Shown: piece after piece, positions 44,241-52,923 of the stretch | Position numbering within the stretch: the stretch's first letter is position 1 | Layout: every line of letters starts with the position of its first letter | The notes under the pieces: model-generated | Database searches by the model: none | What the model saw: only the letters and a program-made list of their open reading frames with translations | What the model was told of the DNA's origin: nothing | Program-made: the position numbers and the translations under genes | Source of the DNA: an uncultured Thioclava sp. | GTDB taxonomy: Bacteria > Pseudomonadota > Alphaproteobacteria > Rhodobacterales > Rhodobacteraceae | Reading direction: 5' to 3' | NCBI RefSeq assembly: GCF_913064665.1 | Contig: NZ_CAJYBT010000002.1 | Coordinates: forward strand, 89,777-153,776 | Length of the DNA stretch: 64,000 nucleotides

Positions 44241-45332
44241 TCAGTTAGCGTTTGGCGTGTGAAACCAGCGCAGCGCCTCGGGGGCGATGTGCAGATTGAG
44301 TTGCGCGCCGCGCGCGACGCGGCGCGGCGAAGCGATCTGGAGTTCTACGTTGCCGGGCAAAGCGACCGTGACCTGGTAATCTTCGCCCCGATACAGGCAG
44401 CGCAGCACATGCGCAGAAAAGACCGCCTCTGCGGGCGCGCAAATGCTCAAGGCACGCCGGGGCAGCAGAACGCTGGTCGCGCCCTCGGGCGGGGTGATAT
44501 ACGCGAAAAGCACCCCGTTGGCCCCGACTGGCAGCACCGCGCCAAGGCGCAAGAACTCGGCAATCCAAGGCGTGGCAGGTTCGTTTACCAGTGTCTCTGG
44601 CGTGCCCCTTTGCGCGATCTGACCTGCGCGCAGGATTGCGACCTCATCGGCCAGCGAAAAGGCCTCGGCGTGATCATGGGTGACGTAAAGGGCCGTCAGA
44701 CCGAGATCCGCGACGAGGCTGGCAATCTCGTCGACCATGCTTTCGCGCAGCTCGCGATCAAGGTTCGACAGCGGCTCGTCGAAGAGGATGGTTTTCGCAC
44801 CCGAGGCAATTGCTCGCGCGATCCCGACGCGTTGCTGCTGCCCGCCTGACAGCGCCGAGGGACGGCGCGTGCCCATAGCCCCAAGCCCGACCTGATCCAG
44901 CGCGTCCTTGGTGCGCTGCTCGCGCTCAGAGCGCCCGACCCCCTGCATTTCAAGCGGGAAGGCGACGTTGCGGGCCACGCTCATATGCGGCCAAAGCGCG
45001 TAATCCTGAAACACCATGCCAAGTCCGCGCCGTTCGGGCGGCACGAAAAGGTTTTGCGCAGGCGCGGCCACGCACTTGCCGTGAACGGACACTTCCCCCG
45101 CACTGGGCGTCTCAAGCCCCGCCAGAACCCGCAGCAGCGTCGTCTTGCCACTGCCGGACGGGCCCAGCAGCGCCAGCGCCTTGCCGGGCTGAATCGTCAG
45201 ATCAATGCCGCGCAATATCTGTGCTGCGCCATAGTTGAGGTGCAGGGCGCTGACCGCAATAGCGCTGGGTATTGCGCCATCGGCTCTGGCCTCTGGTTGG
45301 CGATCGATTTGGCGTTTGTTAAATTCGAGCAT
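44241..45332 (-). CDS. ABC transporter ATP-binding protein, FbpC/PotA type
   Basis: A 363-residue ATPase with Walker A GPSGSGKTT, signature LSGGQQQRVGIARA, Walker B TILFDEPLSNLD and an H-loop YVTHDHAEAFSL, followed by a C-terminal TOBE-like region (about residues 260-360). It is the first gene of the operon ATPase, binding protein, fused permease, with a candidate Pho box about 40 bases upstream. Confidence 0.92.
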   Translation of the reverse strand: MLEFNKRQIDRQPEARADGAIPSAIAVSALHLNYGAAQILRGIDLTIQPGKALALLGPSGSGKTTLLRVLAGLETPSAGEVSVHGKCVAAPAQNLFVPPERRGLGMVFQDYALWPHMSVARNVAFPLEMQGVGRSEREQRTKDALDQVGLGAMGTRRPSALSGGQQQRVGIARAIASGAKTILFDEPLSNLDRELRESMVDEIASLVADLGLTALYVTHDHAEAFSLADEVAILRAGQIAQRGTPETLVNEPATPWIAEFLRLGAVLPVGANGVLFAYITPPEGATSVLLPRRALSICAPAEAVFSAHVLRCLYRGEDYQVTVALPGNVELQIASPRRVARGAQLNLHIAPEALRWFHTPNAN

Positions 45333-45371
45333 TGTCCGGTCCGATTGTCACGGACAGGACATATTCAAGCG

Positions 45372-45391
45372 ATGTAACGGCTGGGTGACAG
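45372..45391 (-). promoter_or_regulatory. Candidate Pho box (PhoB-binding site)
   Basis: On the minus strand CTGTCAC-CCAG-CCGTTAC has two seven-base direct-repeat-like half sites with a four-base spacer, the Pho-box geometry (CTGTCAT-N4-CTGTCAT). The first repeat matches at 6 of 7 positions and the second at 4 of 7. A GAATAT stretch about ten bases downstream could be the -10 element. It lies 40 bases before the ATPase start codon. Confidence 0.5.
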
Positions 45392-45486
45392 CGCCCGCAC
45401 CTGTTAGAGCGTTTCTATCCGTTGACGCCTTGCGCCTGCCATTGAGGAAACCATCGGCTACGACACGGCCTTCCCTCTGCCCGAGT

Positions 45487-45526
45487 GGAAGGGCGCAGTG
45501 AGTTGCAGATGACTGCGCGCCCTTCC
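45487..45526. terminator. Strong hairpin between transporter and oxidoreductase operons
   Basis: GGAAGGGCGCAGT pairs with ACTGC-GC-GCCCTTCC, with a two-base bulge and a 12-base loop. It lies 22 bases after the stop of the minus-strand oxidoreductase. It lacks a T-run, but its strength and position suggest transcript end formation. Confidence 0.5.
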
Positions 45527-45547
45527 GTGACAATGGCTATGGGACCG

Positions 45548-46618
45548 TCAGCTAGCGATCTGGATCCCGATTTTGCCGATATGCGACTTCTCAAGAAACG
45601 CCTCTTGCGCCGCTCGTAGCTCGCTTAGCGGGTAGGTTTCGGCGATAACGGGCCGGATTTCACCAGCCTCGATATAGCCAATCAGGTCGGTAAAGACGCG
45701 TGGGTCCTGTCGCGTGCTTCCAATCAGCGTCAGGTCTTTGAGATAGAGGGTTCTCAGGTCAAGCTCGACAATCGGTCCGGCAATGGCACCCGAGGTCACA
45801 TAGCGGCCCCGGAGTGCGAGCGCATTGAGAAGGTCGGGCCAACGCGCTCCGCCCACAAGATCAAGCACCACATCGAAGGCATCCTCGGGGAATGCGTCAT
45901 TGCGCTCCAACGTTGCGTCAGCCCCAAGCGCCTTCAGCGCATCCATCTTGGCCGGGCTGGTCACAGCCGTGACATGCGCGCCGCGCCGCTTGGCAAGCTG
46001 CACCGCCGCTGATCCGACACCCCCGGATGCGCCCGTGATCAGCACGCGCTCTCGGCCCAAACTCGCGCGCTGAATCATCCCCTCGGCGGTCGAGAACGCG
46101 CAGGGAAAAGAGGCAAGTTCGATATCTGTGAGCGCGCTGTCGATCCGCAATGCATGTCCGGCGTCCACGGTCGTGAACTCGGCAAACGCGCCGTCGCGTT
46201 CCGAGCCGAAGGTCTCGAGCGCGTCGGAGTCTCCGCCCTCGGGGCGATACATCGGTCGCACCAATACGCGCTCGCCCAATCGTGCGGCGTCCACGCCCTT
46301 GCCAAGCGCAATGATTTCACCGCAGCAATCGGCCCCTTGGATACGCGGGAAGCTGAGCGCACCGGACCAGCCCCCATCGGCGTCCGAGGCACCAGCATAA
46401 CCTTGCGTCGCCGCCGAGCCGGTCTCGCCCCGCACGGCTTTGGAATACCAGCCCGTGCGGGTGTTGACGTCGGTGTTATTCACCGCCGAGGCGCCCACGC
46501 GGATCAACACCTCACCTGTGCCCGGCCGCGGAACTGGCACATCCTCGCGCCATTCAAGCGTGTCCAGCCCACCATGGCCCGTCAAAAGGACAGCTTTCAT
46601 CGTTGCAGGAAGGGTCAT
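45548..46618 (-). CDS. Zinc-type (quinone oxidoreductase-like) alcohol dehydrogenase
   Basis: A 356-residue MDR-family enzyme. The GroES-like N-terminal domain contains VGASAVNNTDVNTRTGWYS and GADCCGEIIALGKG. The Rossmann domain has VLITGASGGVGSAAVQLAKR near residue 195 and a VLDLVGG motif. The usual structural zinc cysteine cluster is absent, as in quinone oxidoreductases. It is divergent from a TetR regulator with a long shared palindrome, so it is probably induced by a toxic electrophile or aldehyde. Substrate unknown. Confidence 0.9.
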   Translation of the reverse strand: MTLPATMKAVLLTGHGGLDTLEWREDVPVPRPGTGEVLIRVGASAVNNTDVNTRTGWYSKAVRGETGSAATQGYAGASDADGGWSGALSFPRIQGADCCGEIIALGKGVDAARLGERVLVRPMYRPEGGDSDALETFGSERDGAFAEFTTVDAGHALRIDSALTDIELASFPCAFSTAEGMIQRASLGRERVLITGASGGVGSAAVQLAKRRGAHVTAVTSPAKMDALKALGADATLERNDAFPEDAFDVVLDLVGGARWPDLLNALALRGRYVTSGAIAGPIVELDLRTLYLKDLTLIGSTRQDPRVFTDLIGYIEAGEIRPVIAETYPLSELRAAQEAFLEKSHIGKIGIQIAS

Positions 46619-46634
46619 TGTCGCAAGCTCCCGT

Positions 46635-46678
46635 GTAGAATGATCTCTCTACTTGCGTAGGTAGAGGGATCATTCTAC
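46635..46678. promoter_or_regulatory. 44-bp near-perfect palindrome, TetR operator
   Basis: Outer arms GTAGAATGATC and GATCATTCTAC (11 bases each, perfect) and inner arms CTCTAC and GTAGAG (six bases, perfect) flank an eight-base centre TTGCGTAG, with one mismatched pair between arms. It fills almost the whole gap between the oxidoreductase and tetR start codons and ends ten bases before tetR. It should bind two TetR dimers or overlap both promoters. Confidence 0.8.
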
Positions 46679-46688
46679 ATCGTCAAGT

Positions 46689-47213
46689 ATGACAGATACG
46701 ATGCGCAAAATATCCGATGGGCTCGAGCGTGCTTTTGCAAGTCGCGGCTTTGCTGAGCCCAGCGTAGAAGACTTGCGGGACGCCGCCGGTGTAAGCCTGC
46801 GCACGCTTTACAAATACACGCCATCGCGCGCCGAAATGGTGCTGGCCGCGCTGGAAAACCGACAGCAGCGCTACCTTCATCGTGTCTTCGACGGCTTGCC
46901 GGAGGAGCCTGACGTCGCGCTCTACACGATCCTGAGTCGCGTCGGAGATTGGATGGCGACTGAGACCTCCCATGGTTGTCTCTTTCATGCGGCTGTGGCC
47001 GCTGATCCAGAAAGCCCTGCCCTGCGCGCTCTTCTTGAGCGCCATAAGGCAGAGGTCGCGACACGGGCCGCAACAGCATGTGGGCTTGGTGGCAATGATA
47101 CCGCGCTTCTGGTGATCATCGAAGGGCTAACGCAGGCATGGCCGCTGCGCGGCGCGGCGGCGGTCGAGGCGGCCAAGCGGCTGGGCCACGCGCTGCAGGC
47201 CACAACCAGCTGA
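46689..47213 (+). CDS. TetR-family transcriptional regulator
   Basis: A 174-residue regulator with HTH residues about 10-50 (SVEDLRDAAGVSLRTLYKYT) and an all-helical C-terminal domain with ETSHGCLFHAAVAADPESPA. The start codon lies ten bases from the end of the palindrome with no recognisable Shine-Dalgarno, so a leaderless transcript or internal start (Met-5) is possible. It is the likely repressor of itself and the divergent oxidoreductase. Confidence 0.88.
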   Translation: MTDTMRKISDGLERAFASRGFAEPSVEDLRDAAGVSLRTLYKYTPSRAEMVLAALENRQQRYLHRVFDGLPEEPDVALYTILSRVGDWMATETSHGCLFHAAVAADPESPALRALLERHKAEVATRAATACGLGGNDTALLVIIEGLTQAWPLRGAAAVEAAKRLGHALQATTS

Positions 47214-47419
47214 ACGAAACAATATCAGATTGGGCCGCTTGATCTAGCATCCAACCAAGGCGCTGTGGTCGAAGCACATTTTACAATTGTGCAGCAACAA
47301 ACGCTGTCTTTATCAGAACCCGGTCTTTCACACTCAGAATTGCTGCGCGTTTGAACCGGTCTTTTCACGGTTAAGTGCTGGTCTTTTTCGAGCAATGTTT
47401 GCGATGAAAGAGACAATGA

Positions 47420-48421
47420 ATGGCAACACAATACACAGACGATTTTCGCCGTGACGCGGTGTGCATCGCCACCACGAGCGGCCTGACACGACCTCAGGTT
47501 TCATCTGATTTGGATGTTGGCCTTTCGACGCTGAACAAGTGGGTTCACAAGCATCCGCATGACGATCCGGTGTCTGGGCGGCATGAAGATGTCGAGCAAG
47601 AGAACGAGCGCCTGCGAAGGAAGTCCGCTTGCTGTACGCGGAGAGCGAAGTGCTAAAAAAGCGGCGATCATCTTTGCAGGCCAAACCCGGTGAGATTTGC
47701 GGTCATCGACATCTGGAAGGAAGACTGGCCGGTCGCATTTCTGTGCCGAATTATGCAGGTCACATCGCGTGGCTTTCATGCATGGAGGGCTCGACCAAAG
47801 AGCCGACGACAACGCGATGATATGGTGATTTTGGCGCCTATCCGAGAACAACATCGTCACAACAGACAGCAACCATGCCTTCAATATTACCCCTAATCTG
47901 TTGGATCAGGATTTCTCTGCGGATGGGCCTAACCAGAAGTGGGTTGGCTGTATCTTGCCGTTATCTTGGATCTATATTCCATTCCCGCCGTGTCATTGCC
48001 CTGCGTGATTTGCACGCAAATCCCTTCCGGGTAACAGCATGGGCCGTTCGCAATCGCAGGAAACGGGATCTGGCAATCCGCGCTTTGGGTATGGCTGTGG
48101 CGCTCCGACAAGCTCCAAAAGGGTGCATTCACCACACCGATCGCAGAGCCCAATACTGTTTCACATGACGACCCAAAACGCCTGGCAAAGCATGGCTTCG
48201 AAGTCTCCATAAGCGGCAAGGGAAATTGTTACGATAATTCCAGGGTCGAAACGTTCTTCAAATCTCTCAAGGCTGAGCTGATCTGGCGCAACCACTGGGC
48301 AACCAGACGCCAAGCAGAAGGAGCGATCTTTAAGTATATCAATGGGGTCTATAATCCACAGCGGTGGCACTCATCTCTGGGTGGGTAAACTCGCTTGGCC
48401 TTCGAACGAAAGGCAGCCTAA
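47420..48421 (+). pseudogene. Decayed IS3-family insertion sequence (orfA and orfB)
   Basis: OrfA starts MATQYTDDFRRDAVCIATTS with an HTH and a leucine-rich tail, broken by single-base losses near 47622 and 47653. OrfB begins MRFAVIDIWKEDWPVAFLCR (47690) and is resumed in other frames: SNHAFNITPNLLDQDFSADG, then KRDLAIRALGMAVALRQAPK with GCIHHTDRRAQY, then GFEVSISGKGNCYDNSRVET with FFKSLKAELIWRNHW. It ends FERKAA plus a stop at 48421. A stretch between EQHR and SNHAF is deleted. DDE motif pieces (HTDR, E of VETFF) are recognisable. The element cannot be functional. Confidence 0.88.
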
Positions 48422-48459
48422 ATGAGTGAGCAGACCGGGACGAAAGCGCGACAAGATCA

Positions 48460-48565
48460 GTTTCGCTCGCCGCAGTTTCTTGCGCAAGACCGCTCGACCT
48501 GCGCCATCTGCTTCATGACCCTGAAACAGATTCTTCGCCAGCCTATCGGCGATTGCTACGCATTC
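48460..48565 (-). pseudogene. IS110-family transposase N-terminal remnant
   Basis: The minus-strand translation ECVAIADRLAKNLFQGHEAD, then GAGRAVLRKKLRRAK, matches the start of IS110-type transposases (VGIDLAKNVFQVHGVDAxGxVVLRKKLRR), including the first catalytic Asp region, although here Asp is displaced. The remaining DEDD and serine domains are absent. It directly follows the IS3 wreck. No other feature was found in 48566-48737. Confidence 0.6.
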
Positions 48566-48737
48566 GCCTGTCAGCCAACGGATCGAGCCCGACCGTGGTA
48601 ATCTCCGACATGACCGTCCCCCTTTGTGGTTCATTGCAGACCCACCTTGGCGCATCGATGCCGCCGGGGGGCGGTCATGTCATCAAATCCCCTCCTCGTC
48701 ACCAAAGACGATTACCTCGACCGGGTGTTCGGGTCCT

Positions 48738-49169
48738 CTAACGCACCACGAGGACCGAACAGCTCGAATGGCGCACGACGCGTGCGGCATTGGGGCCGAG
48801 CAGATAGTCGCTGAGATCGGGGCGATGAGCCCCCAGAACGATCATATCCGCGCCGTCCTTTGAAGCGACCGAGAGAATCTCGTGATACGCGGTGCCGACG
48901 CCAACGATGTGGCGAACCTTGGCGTTCACTTCCTCGCCCAAAACCTCGCCGACATAGGATTCGAGTAGCTCATGGGCTTGGGCGCGCGCCTTTTTCATGT
49001 GATCGCCCGAAAAGAAGCCGCCCACGACTGACATTCCGTAATCGGGAATAACGGTGATCACATCAAGCTGCGCCCCTTCCACCTCAGCCAGACGTGCGGC
49101 CCATTTCAGAACTTTGCGCTCTGGTTCGGGGCGGTTCACGTCGATCGCGCATAAAATCGTATCGGTCAT
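48738..49169 (-). CDS. Universal stress protein (UspA family)
   Basis: A 143-residue Usp with the N-terminal TILCAIDVNRPEP strand and the C-terminal ATP-binding motif GAHRPDLSDYLLGPNAARVV, where a G-x2-G-x9-G(S/T)-type loop is approximated. It overlaps the TRAP permease gene by four bases (ATGA). This parallels TeaD, the ATP-binding Usp of the ectoine TRAP transporter in Halomonas, so it may modulate transport. Confidence 0.9.
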   Translation of the reverse strand: MTDTILCAIDVNRPEPERKVLKWAARLAEVEGAQLDVITVIPDYGMSVVGGFFSGDHMKKARAQAHELLESYVGEVLGEEVNAKVRHIVGVGTAYHEILSVASKDGADMIVLGAHRPDLSDYLLGPNAARVVRHSSCSVLVVR

Positions 49170-51781
49170 GCCAGGTCTCCTTGAGCAAGAGTGGCGTCAT
49201 CATCTTCTTTGCGACGATATTGCAAGAAGGCGATAAGGGCGAGCAACAGGAAGGCGGGGATGAACATCAGCTCCTTGGGCGTTTGTTCATTGGGGAGTTT
49301 CACCGTCGAAAGCGTGACCGGCGTATCCCCGTAGAAGTCAAAGCCGCTGAGTTTCTTCTGCAACTCCGAGCCAAACATCGGTTCATCCGCCACGGCCTTG
49401 CCGTCTTGATCGGTAATGGACAGCCCAAGCGCATCAAGCCGCGCCTGACCGTCTGCCCCTGCGGGCACCTTGACCAATACCGTCAGATCCTTGGGTTTGC
49501 CGGTGTCGTAATCTGGCCCCGAGAAGACCAGTCGCAACTCCTTGCCCACCGGTGCCTTGTCAAGTTGCGTAGAAATCTGTGCGGGGGGCACCTCGTGATA
49601 AGGTGCCTCGATCTTGTCCATGAAGAAGCCGGGACGGAACAAGGTAAAGGCGATCAGAAGCAGCGCCACCGTCTCCCAGATCCGCGAGCGGGTGATGAAG
49701 AAATTCATCGTTGCCGCCGTGAACACGAGAATGCCAATCGTCGCGACGATGAACACCACAATGGCCTTGTACCACGTCACATCAATCAAAAGCAGGTCAG
49801 TGTTAAAGATGAACACGAAGGGCAGCGCGACGGTGCGCAAGCTATAGAAAAACGCGATGAAGCCGGTTTTCATCGCATCGCCCCCCGAGATCGCTGCGGC
49901 GGCAAAGCTCGCTAGTCCCACGGGGGGCGTGACATCCGCCATGATCCCGAAATAGAACACGAACAGGTGGACTGCGATGAGCGGCACCACGAGCCCCGAT
50001 TGGGCGCCAAGATGCACAACCACCCCGACCATCAGCGAACTGACGACGATGTAGTTGGCTGTCGTCGGCAGGCCCATCCCAAGAATGAGCGACAAGATCG
50101 CCACCAGGATCAGCATCAAGATCAGGTTGCCGCCCGAGAGGAACTCGACGAAATCGGCCATGACCTGACCAATCCCGGTCAGTGAAACCGTGCCCACGAT
50201 GATGCCAGCCGTTGCGGTTGCCAGACCGATCCCGATCATATTGCGCGACCCGTCGATCATGCCCCCGATCAGATCGGAAAGCCCCTCACGCAGCAGCGCT
50301 ATCGTGTCGCTTTGGCCTCGGAACATCGCCTTGAGCGGCTTTTGCGTCAGCAGGATGGCAAACAGCAGGAACGAAGCCCAGAACGCTGACAGCCCCGGTG
50401 ATTTACGCTCGATCATCAGGAAATAGACGAGCACCACAATGGGCAGCAGATAGTAAAGTCCCGCTTTGTAGATTTTGCTCACTTCGGGAAGTTTGACGAT
50501 CTCGGATGTGGGATCATCGGGTTCCAGATCGGGCACCTTGGCCGCCACCCAAACAAGCGCCACATAGGCCGCAAGTACCAACAGCGCGAGCACCCAAGCC
50601 GCCCCTTCCGGGACCAGCGAGGAAATGAGGCGCACCGGATATTGTGTGACGTAGCACAGCGCCGCAAAGCCTGCGAAAAACATGAACATGCCAAAGGCCG
50701 TGCGCCAGACCGAGACCACGCGATCCCCGATGGTCGGCATCTTGTTTTTCACCGCTTCAAGATGGACGATGTAAAACAGCGCGATATACGAGATGACCGC
50801 AGGGATGAAAGCGTGCTTGATCACCTCAAGATACGAAATCCCCACATATTCCACCATCAAGAAGGCCGCAGCCCCCATGACCGGCGGCATGATCTGCCCG
50901 TTCACCGACGAGGCGACCTCAACCGAGCCAGCCTTTTCGGCGCTAAAGCCCACGCGCTTCATCAGCGGAATGGTAAACGTGCCGGTCGTGACCACATTGG
51001 CAATCGAGCTGCCCGAGATAAGACCCGTCGCAGCCGAGCCAACAACAGCAGCCTTAGCCGGACCGCCGCGCAAATGCCCCAGCGCGCCAAACGCCATCTG
51101 GATGAAATAATTGCCTGCGCCCGCCTTTTCCAGCAGCGCGCCAAACAGCACAAAGAGAAAGACGAACTTCGTAGAGACACCAAGCGCAATCCCGAACACG
51201 CCCTCAGACGTGATCCACATATGGCTCATCGCCTTGCGCAAACTTGCACCGGCCCAGCGGATCTGTTCGGGGAATATCTCGGAAGAGCCGAAGAAGACAT
51301 AGGCGAGAAAGACGACCGCAAGCGCCACCATCACCGGACCGAGGGTGCGGTACGCTGCGATGAATAGCAGGAAGATACCGGCGAGGGCAGCATAGGTGTC
51401 TTGCGTATCGGCCAAACCGCCGTTGTTGACGATCTTCTGGTAGAAGAAATAGCCATACATCGCCACCAGAGCACCGCCGATGGCGAGCACCCAATCATAC
51501 CAAGGCACGTAATTCTTGGGGGCTGATTTGAACAACGGATAGGCCATCGCCGACAGGAAAATGGCATAGGCCAGATGAATCTGGCGGGCGTTGTTGATCA
51601 TATTTCCCGGCAACACGTAGGGACCGATTGGTGACGCCAGCAGGATCTGAAAGATCGACCAGCTCAGCGCGACCACGGCAACCATGATGCCAACCCAGCC
51701 GCGCGGGTTGCGTGCTCCGCTATCGGAGCTTTGCACCAATTCCTGTAACTCTTGTTCATTCAAGGCGCGATTTTCCGCCAT
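49166..51781 (-). CDS. TRAP transporter fused permease (4TM/12TM, TAXI type)
   Basis: An 871-residue inner-membrane protein combining the small DctQ-like and large DctM-like subunits, with more than fifteen hydrophobic segments. Motifs include GAAAFLMVEYVGISYLEVIK, ILGMGLPTTANYIVVSSLMV and GIMADVTPPVGLASFAAAAI, typical of the DctM domain. A soluble-looking C-terminal region (about residues 740-850) precedes a final helix, as in DUF3394-containing TAXI permeases. It is driven by ion gradients and works with the TAXI binding protein encoded upstream. Confidence 0.93.
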   Translation of the reverse strand: MAENRALNEQELQELVQSSDSGARNPRGWVGIMVAVVALSWSIFQILLASPIGPYVLPGNMINNARQIHLAYAIFLSAMAYPLFKSAPKNYVPWYDWVLAIGGALVAMYGYFFYQKIVNNGGLADTQDTYAALAGIFLLFIAAYRTLGPVMVALAVVFLAYVFFGSSEIFPEQIRWAGASLRKAMSHMWITSEGVFGIALGVSTKFVFLFVLFGALLEKAGAGNYFIQMAFGALGHLRGGPAKAAVVGSAATGLISGSSIANVVTTGTFTIPLMKRVGFSAEKAGSVEVASSVNGQIMPPVMGAAAFLMVEYVGISYLEVIKHAFIPAVISYIALFYIVHLEAVKNKMPTIGDRVVSVWRTAFGMFMFFAGFAALCYVTQYPVRLISSLVPEGAAWVLALLVLAAYVALVWVAAKVPDLEPDDPTSEIVKLPEVSKIYKAGLYYLLPIVVLVYFLMIERKSPGLSAFWASFLLFAILLTQKPLKAMFRGQSDTIALLREGLSDLIGGMIDGSRNMIGIGLATATAGIIVGTVSLTGIGQVMADFVEFLSGGNLILMLILVAILSLILGMGLPTTANYIVVSSLMVGVVVHLGAQSGLVVPLIAVHLFVFYFGIMADVTPPVGLASFAAAAISGGDAMKTGFIAFFYSLRTVALPFVFIFNTDLLLIDVTWYKAIVVFIVATIGILVFTAATMNFFITRSRIWETVALLLIAFTLFRPGFFMDKIEAPYHEVPPAQISTQLDKAPVGKELRLVFSGPDYDTGKPKDLTVLVKVPAGADGQARLDALGLSITDQDGKAVADEPMFGSELQKKLSGFDFYGDTPVTLSTVKLPNEQTPKELMFIPAFLLLALIAFLQYRRKEDDDATLAQGDLA

Positions 51782-51846
51782 CGGTTCCCCCTGCAGCCTT
51801 AGCTGGCCACCCGCATATTCGCGGCTTGTTTGTCTCGTAAAAGTCT

Positions 51847-51878
51847 AAAAAGGGCGGGCGCGTCAAACGCACCCGCCC
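51847..51878 (-). terminator. Intrinsic terminator/attenuator between TAXI and permease genes
   Basis: On the minus strand GGGCGGG-T-GCGT pairs with ACGC-G-CCCGCCC around a three-base loop, followed by TTTTT. It lies 15 bases after the binding-protein stop and 66 bases before the permease start. It would stop most transcripts after the binding-protein gene and let fewer continue into the permease. Confidence 0.82.
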
Positions 51879-51892
51879 AAGTTATGCGCAGC

Positions 51893-52870
51893 TTATTTAA
51901 TCCAGCCGCGTTCTTTGTAATACTTCAGCGCACCCGGATGGATCGGGGCGGACAGACCGGCCGAGATCATCTCTTCGGGCTTGAGATGGGCGAAGGCCGG
52001 GTGGAGTTTCTTGAACTCGTCGAAATTATTGAACACCGAAGCGGTCAGCGCATAAACGACATCGTCAGACACGTCTGCCGAAGTCACGAGCGTCGCGCGC
52101 ACACCAAAGGTCTGGGTGTCATCAGGGTTGCCGCGATACATGCCGCCCGGGATCGTCGCCTTAGCATAGTAGGGGTTATCGGCGACCAGCTTATCCACAG
52201 CCGGACCGGTGACATTCACCAACACCGCATCGCACGAGGTCGTCGCCTCTTGGATCGAACCCGAGGGGTGACCCACGGTGTAAACCATCGCGTCGATCTG
52301 GTTGTCGCAAAGGGCTTTGGACTGCTCAGAGGCTTTCAACTCGGTCGCAAGCGCGAAGTCGGATTTTTTCCAACCCATCGCATCCATCAGCACTTCCATC
52401 GTGCCGCGCTGGCCAGACCCCGGATTGCCGATATTGACGCGTTTGCCTTTGAGATCAGCAAAGTTCTTGATGCCGCTATCGGCGCGCGCGACCACGGTGA
52501 AGGGCTCGGGGTGGATCGAGAACACGGCACGCAACTTGTCGAACGGGCCTTTTTCGGCGAATTTCGAGTCACCCTTGTAGGCGTGATACTGCCAGTCCGA
52601 CTGAGCGATGCCGAAATCCAGTTCACCGTCACGGATCGTGTTGAGGTTGTAAACCGAGCCGCCCGTGGATTCGACCGAGCAGCGAACGTGGTATTCCTTG
52701 CGATTTTTGTTCATCAGACGACAGATTGCGCCGCCCGTGGGGTAGTAGACCCCGGTCACGCCACCGGTGCCGATGGTGATGAACTGGTCCTTGTTCTGTG
52801 CCTGCGCGGCGGGGGCGAACAGCGCCCCTGCGACCGCGGCAACAAGGCCGAGTTTGAGGAACTTCTTCAT
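51893..52870 (-). CDS. TAXI-family TRAP transporter solute-binding protein
   Basis: A 325-residue periplasmic protein with signal peptide [20 protein letters not shown] (cleavage after AQA). The TAXI family hallmark [20 protein letters not shown] opens the mature protein, followed by [20 protein letters not shown] and [20 protein letters not shown]. It delivers its ligand to the fused permease. Characterised TAXI proteins bind glutamate or related acids; the ligand here is open. It has a CGGGAG ribosome-binding site. Confidence 0.92.
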   Translation of the reverse strand: MKKFLKLGLVAAVAGALFAPAAQAQNKDQFITIGTGGVTGVYYPTGGAICRLMNKNRKEYHVRCSVESTGGSVYNLNTIRDGELDFGIAQSDWQYHAYKGDSKFAEKGPFDKLRAVFSIHPEPFTVVARADSGIKNFADLKGKRVNIGNPGSGQRGTMEVLMDAMGWKKSDFALATELKASEQSKALCDNQIDAMVYTVGHPSGSIQEATTSCDAVLVNVTGPAVDKLVADNPYYAKATIPGGMYRGNPDDTQTFGVRATLVTSADVSDDVVYALTASVFNNFDEFKKLHPAFAHLKPEEMISAGLSAPIHPGALKYYKERGWIK

Positions 52871-52923
52871 ATTTGACTCCCGTTGGTCGTTTTCAGTCTT
52901 GGGTTACGATCACACCGGGCGGC

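Noticed and set aside
41566..45332. Ferric-iron (FbpABC) assignment of the transporter
   Set aside because: The fold family fits, but the paired C-terminal tyrosines used for Fe3+ are missing and the promoter has a Pho-box-like rather than a Fur-box-like element.
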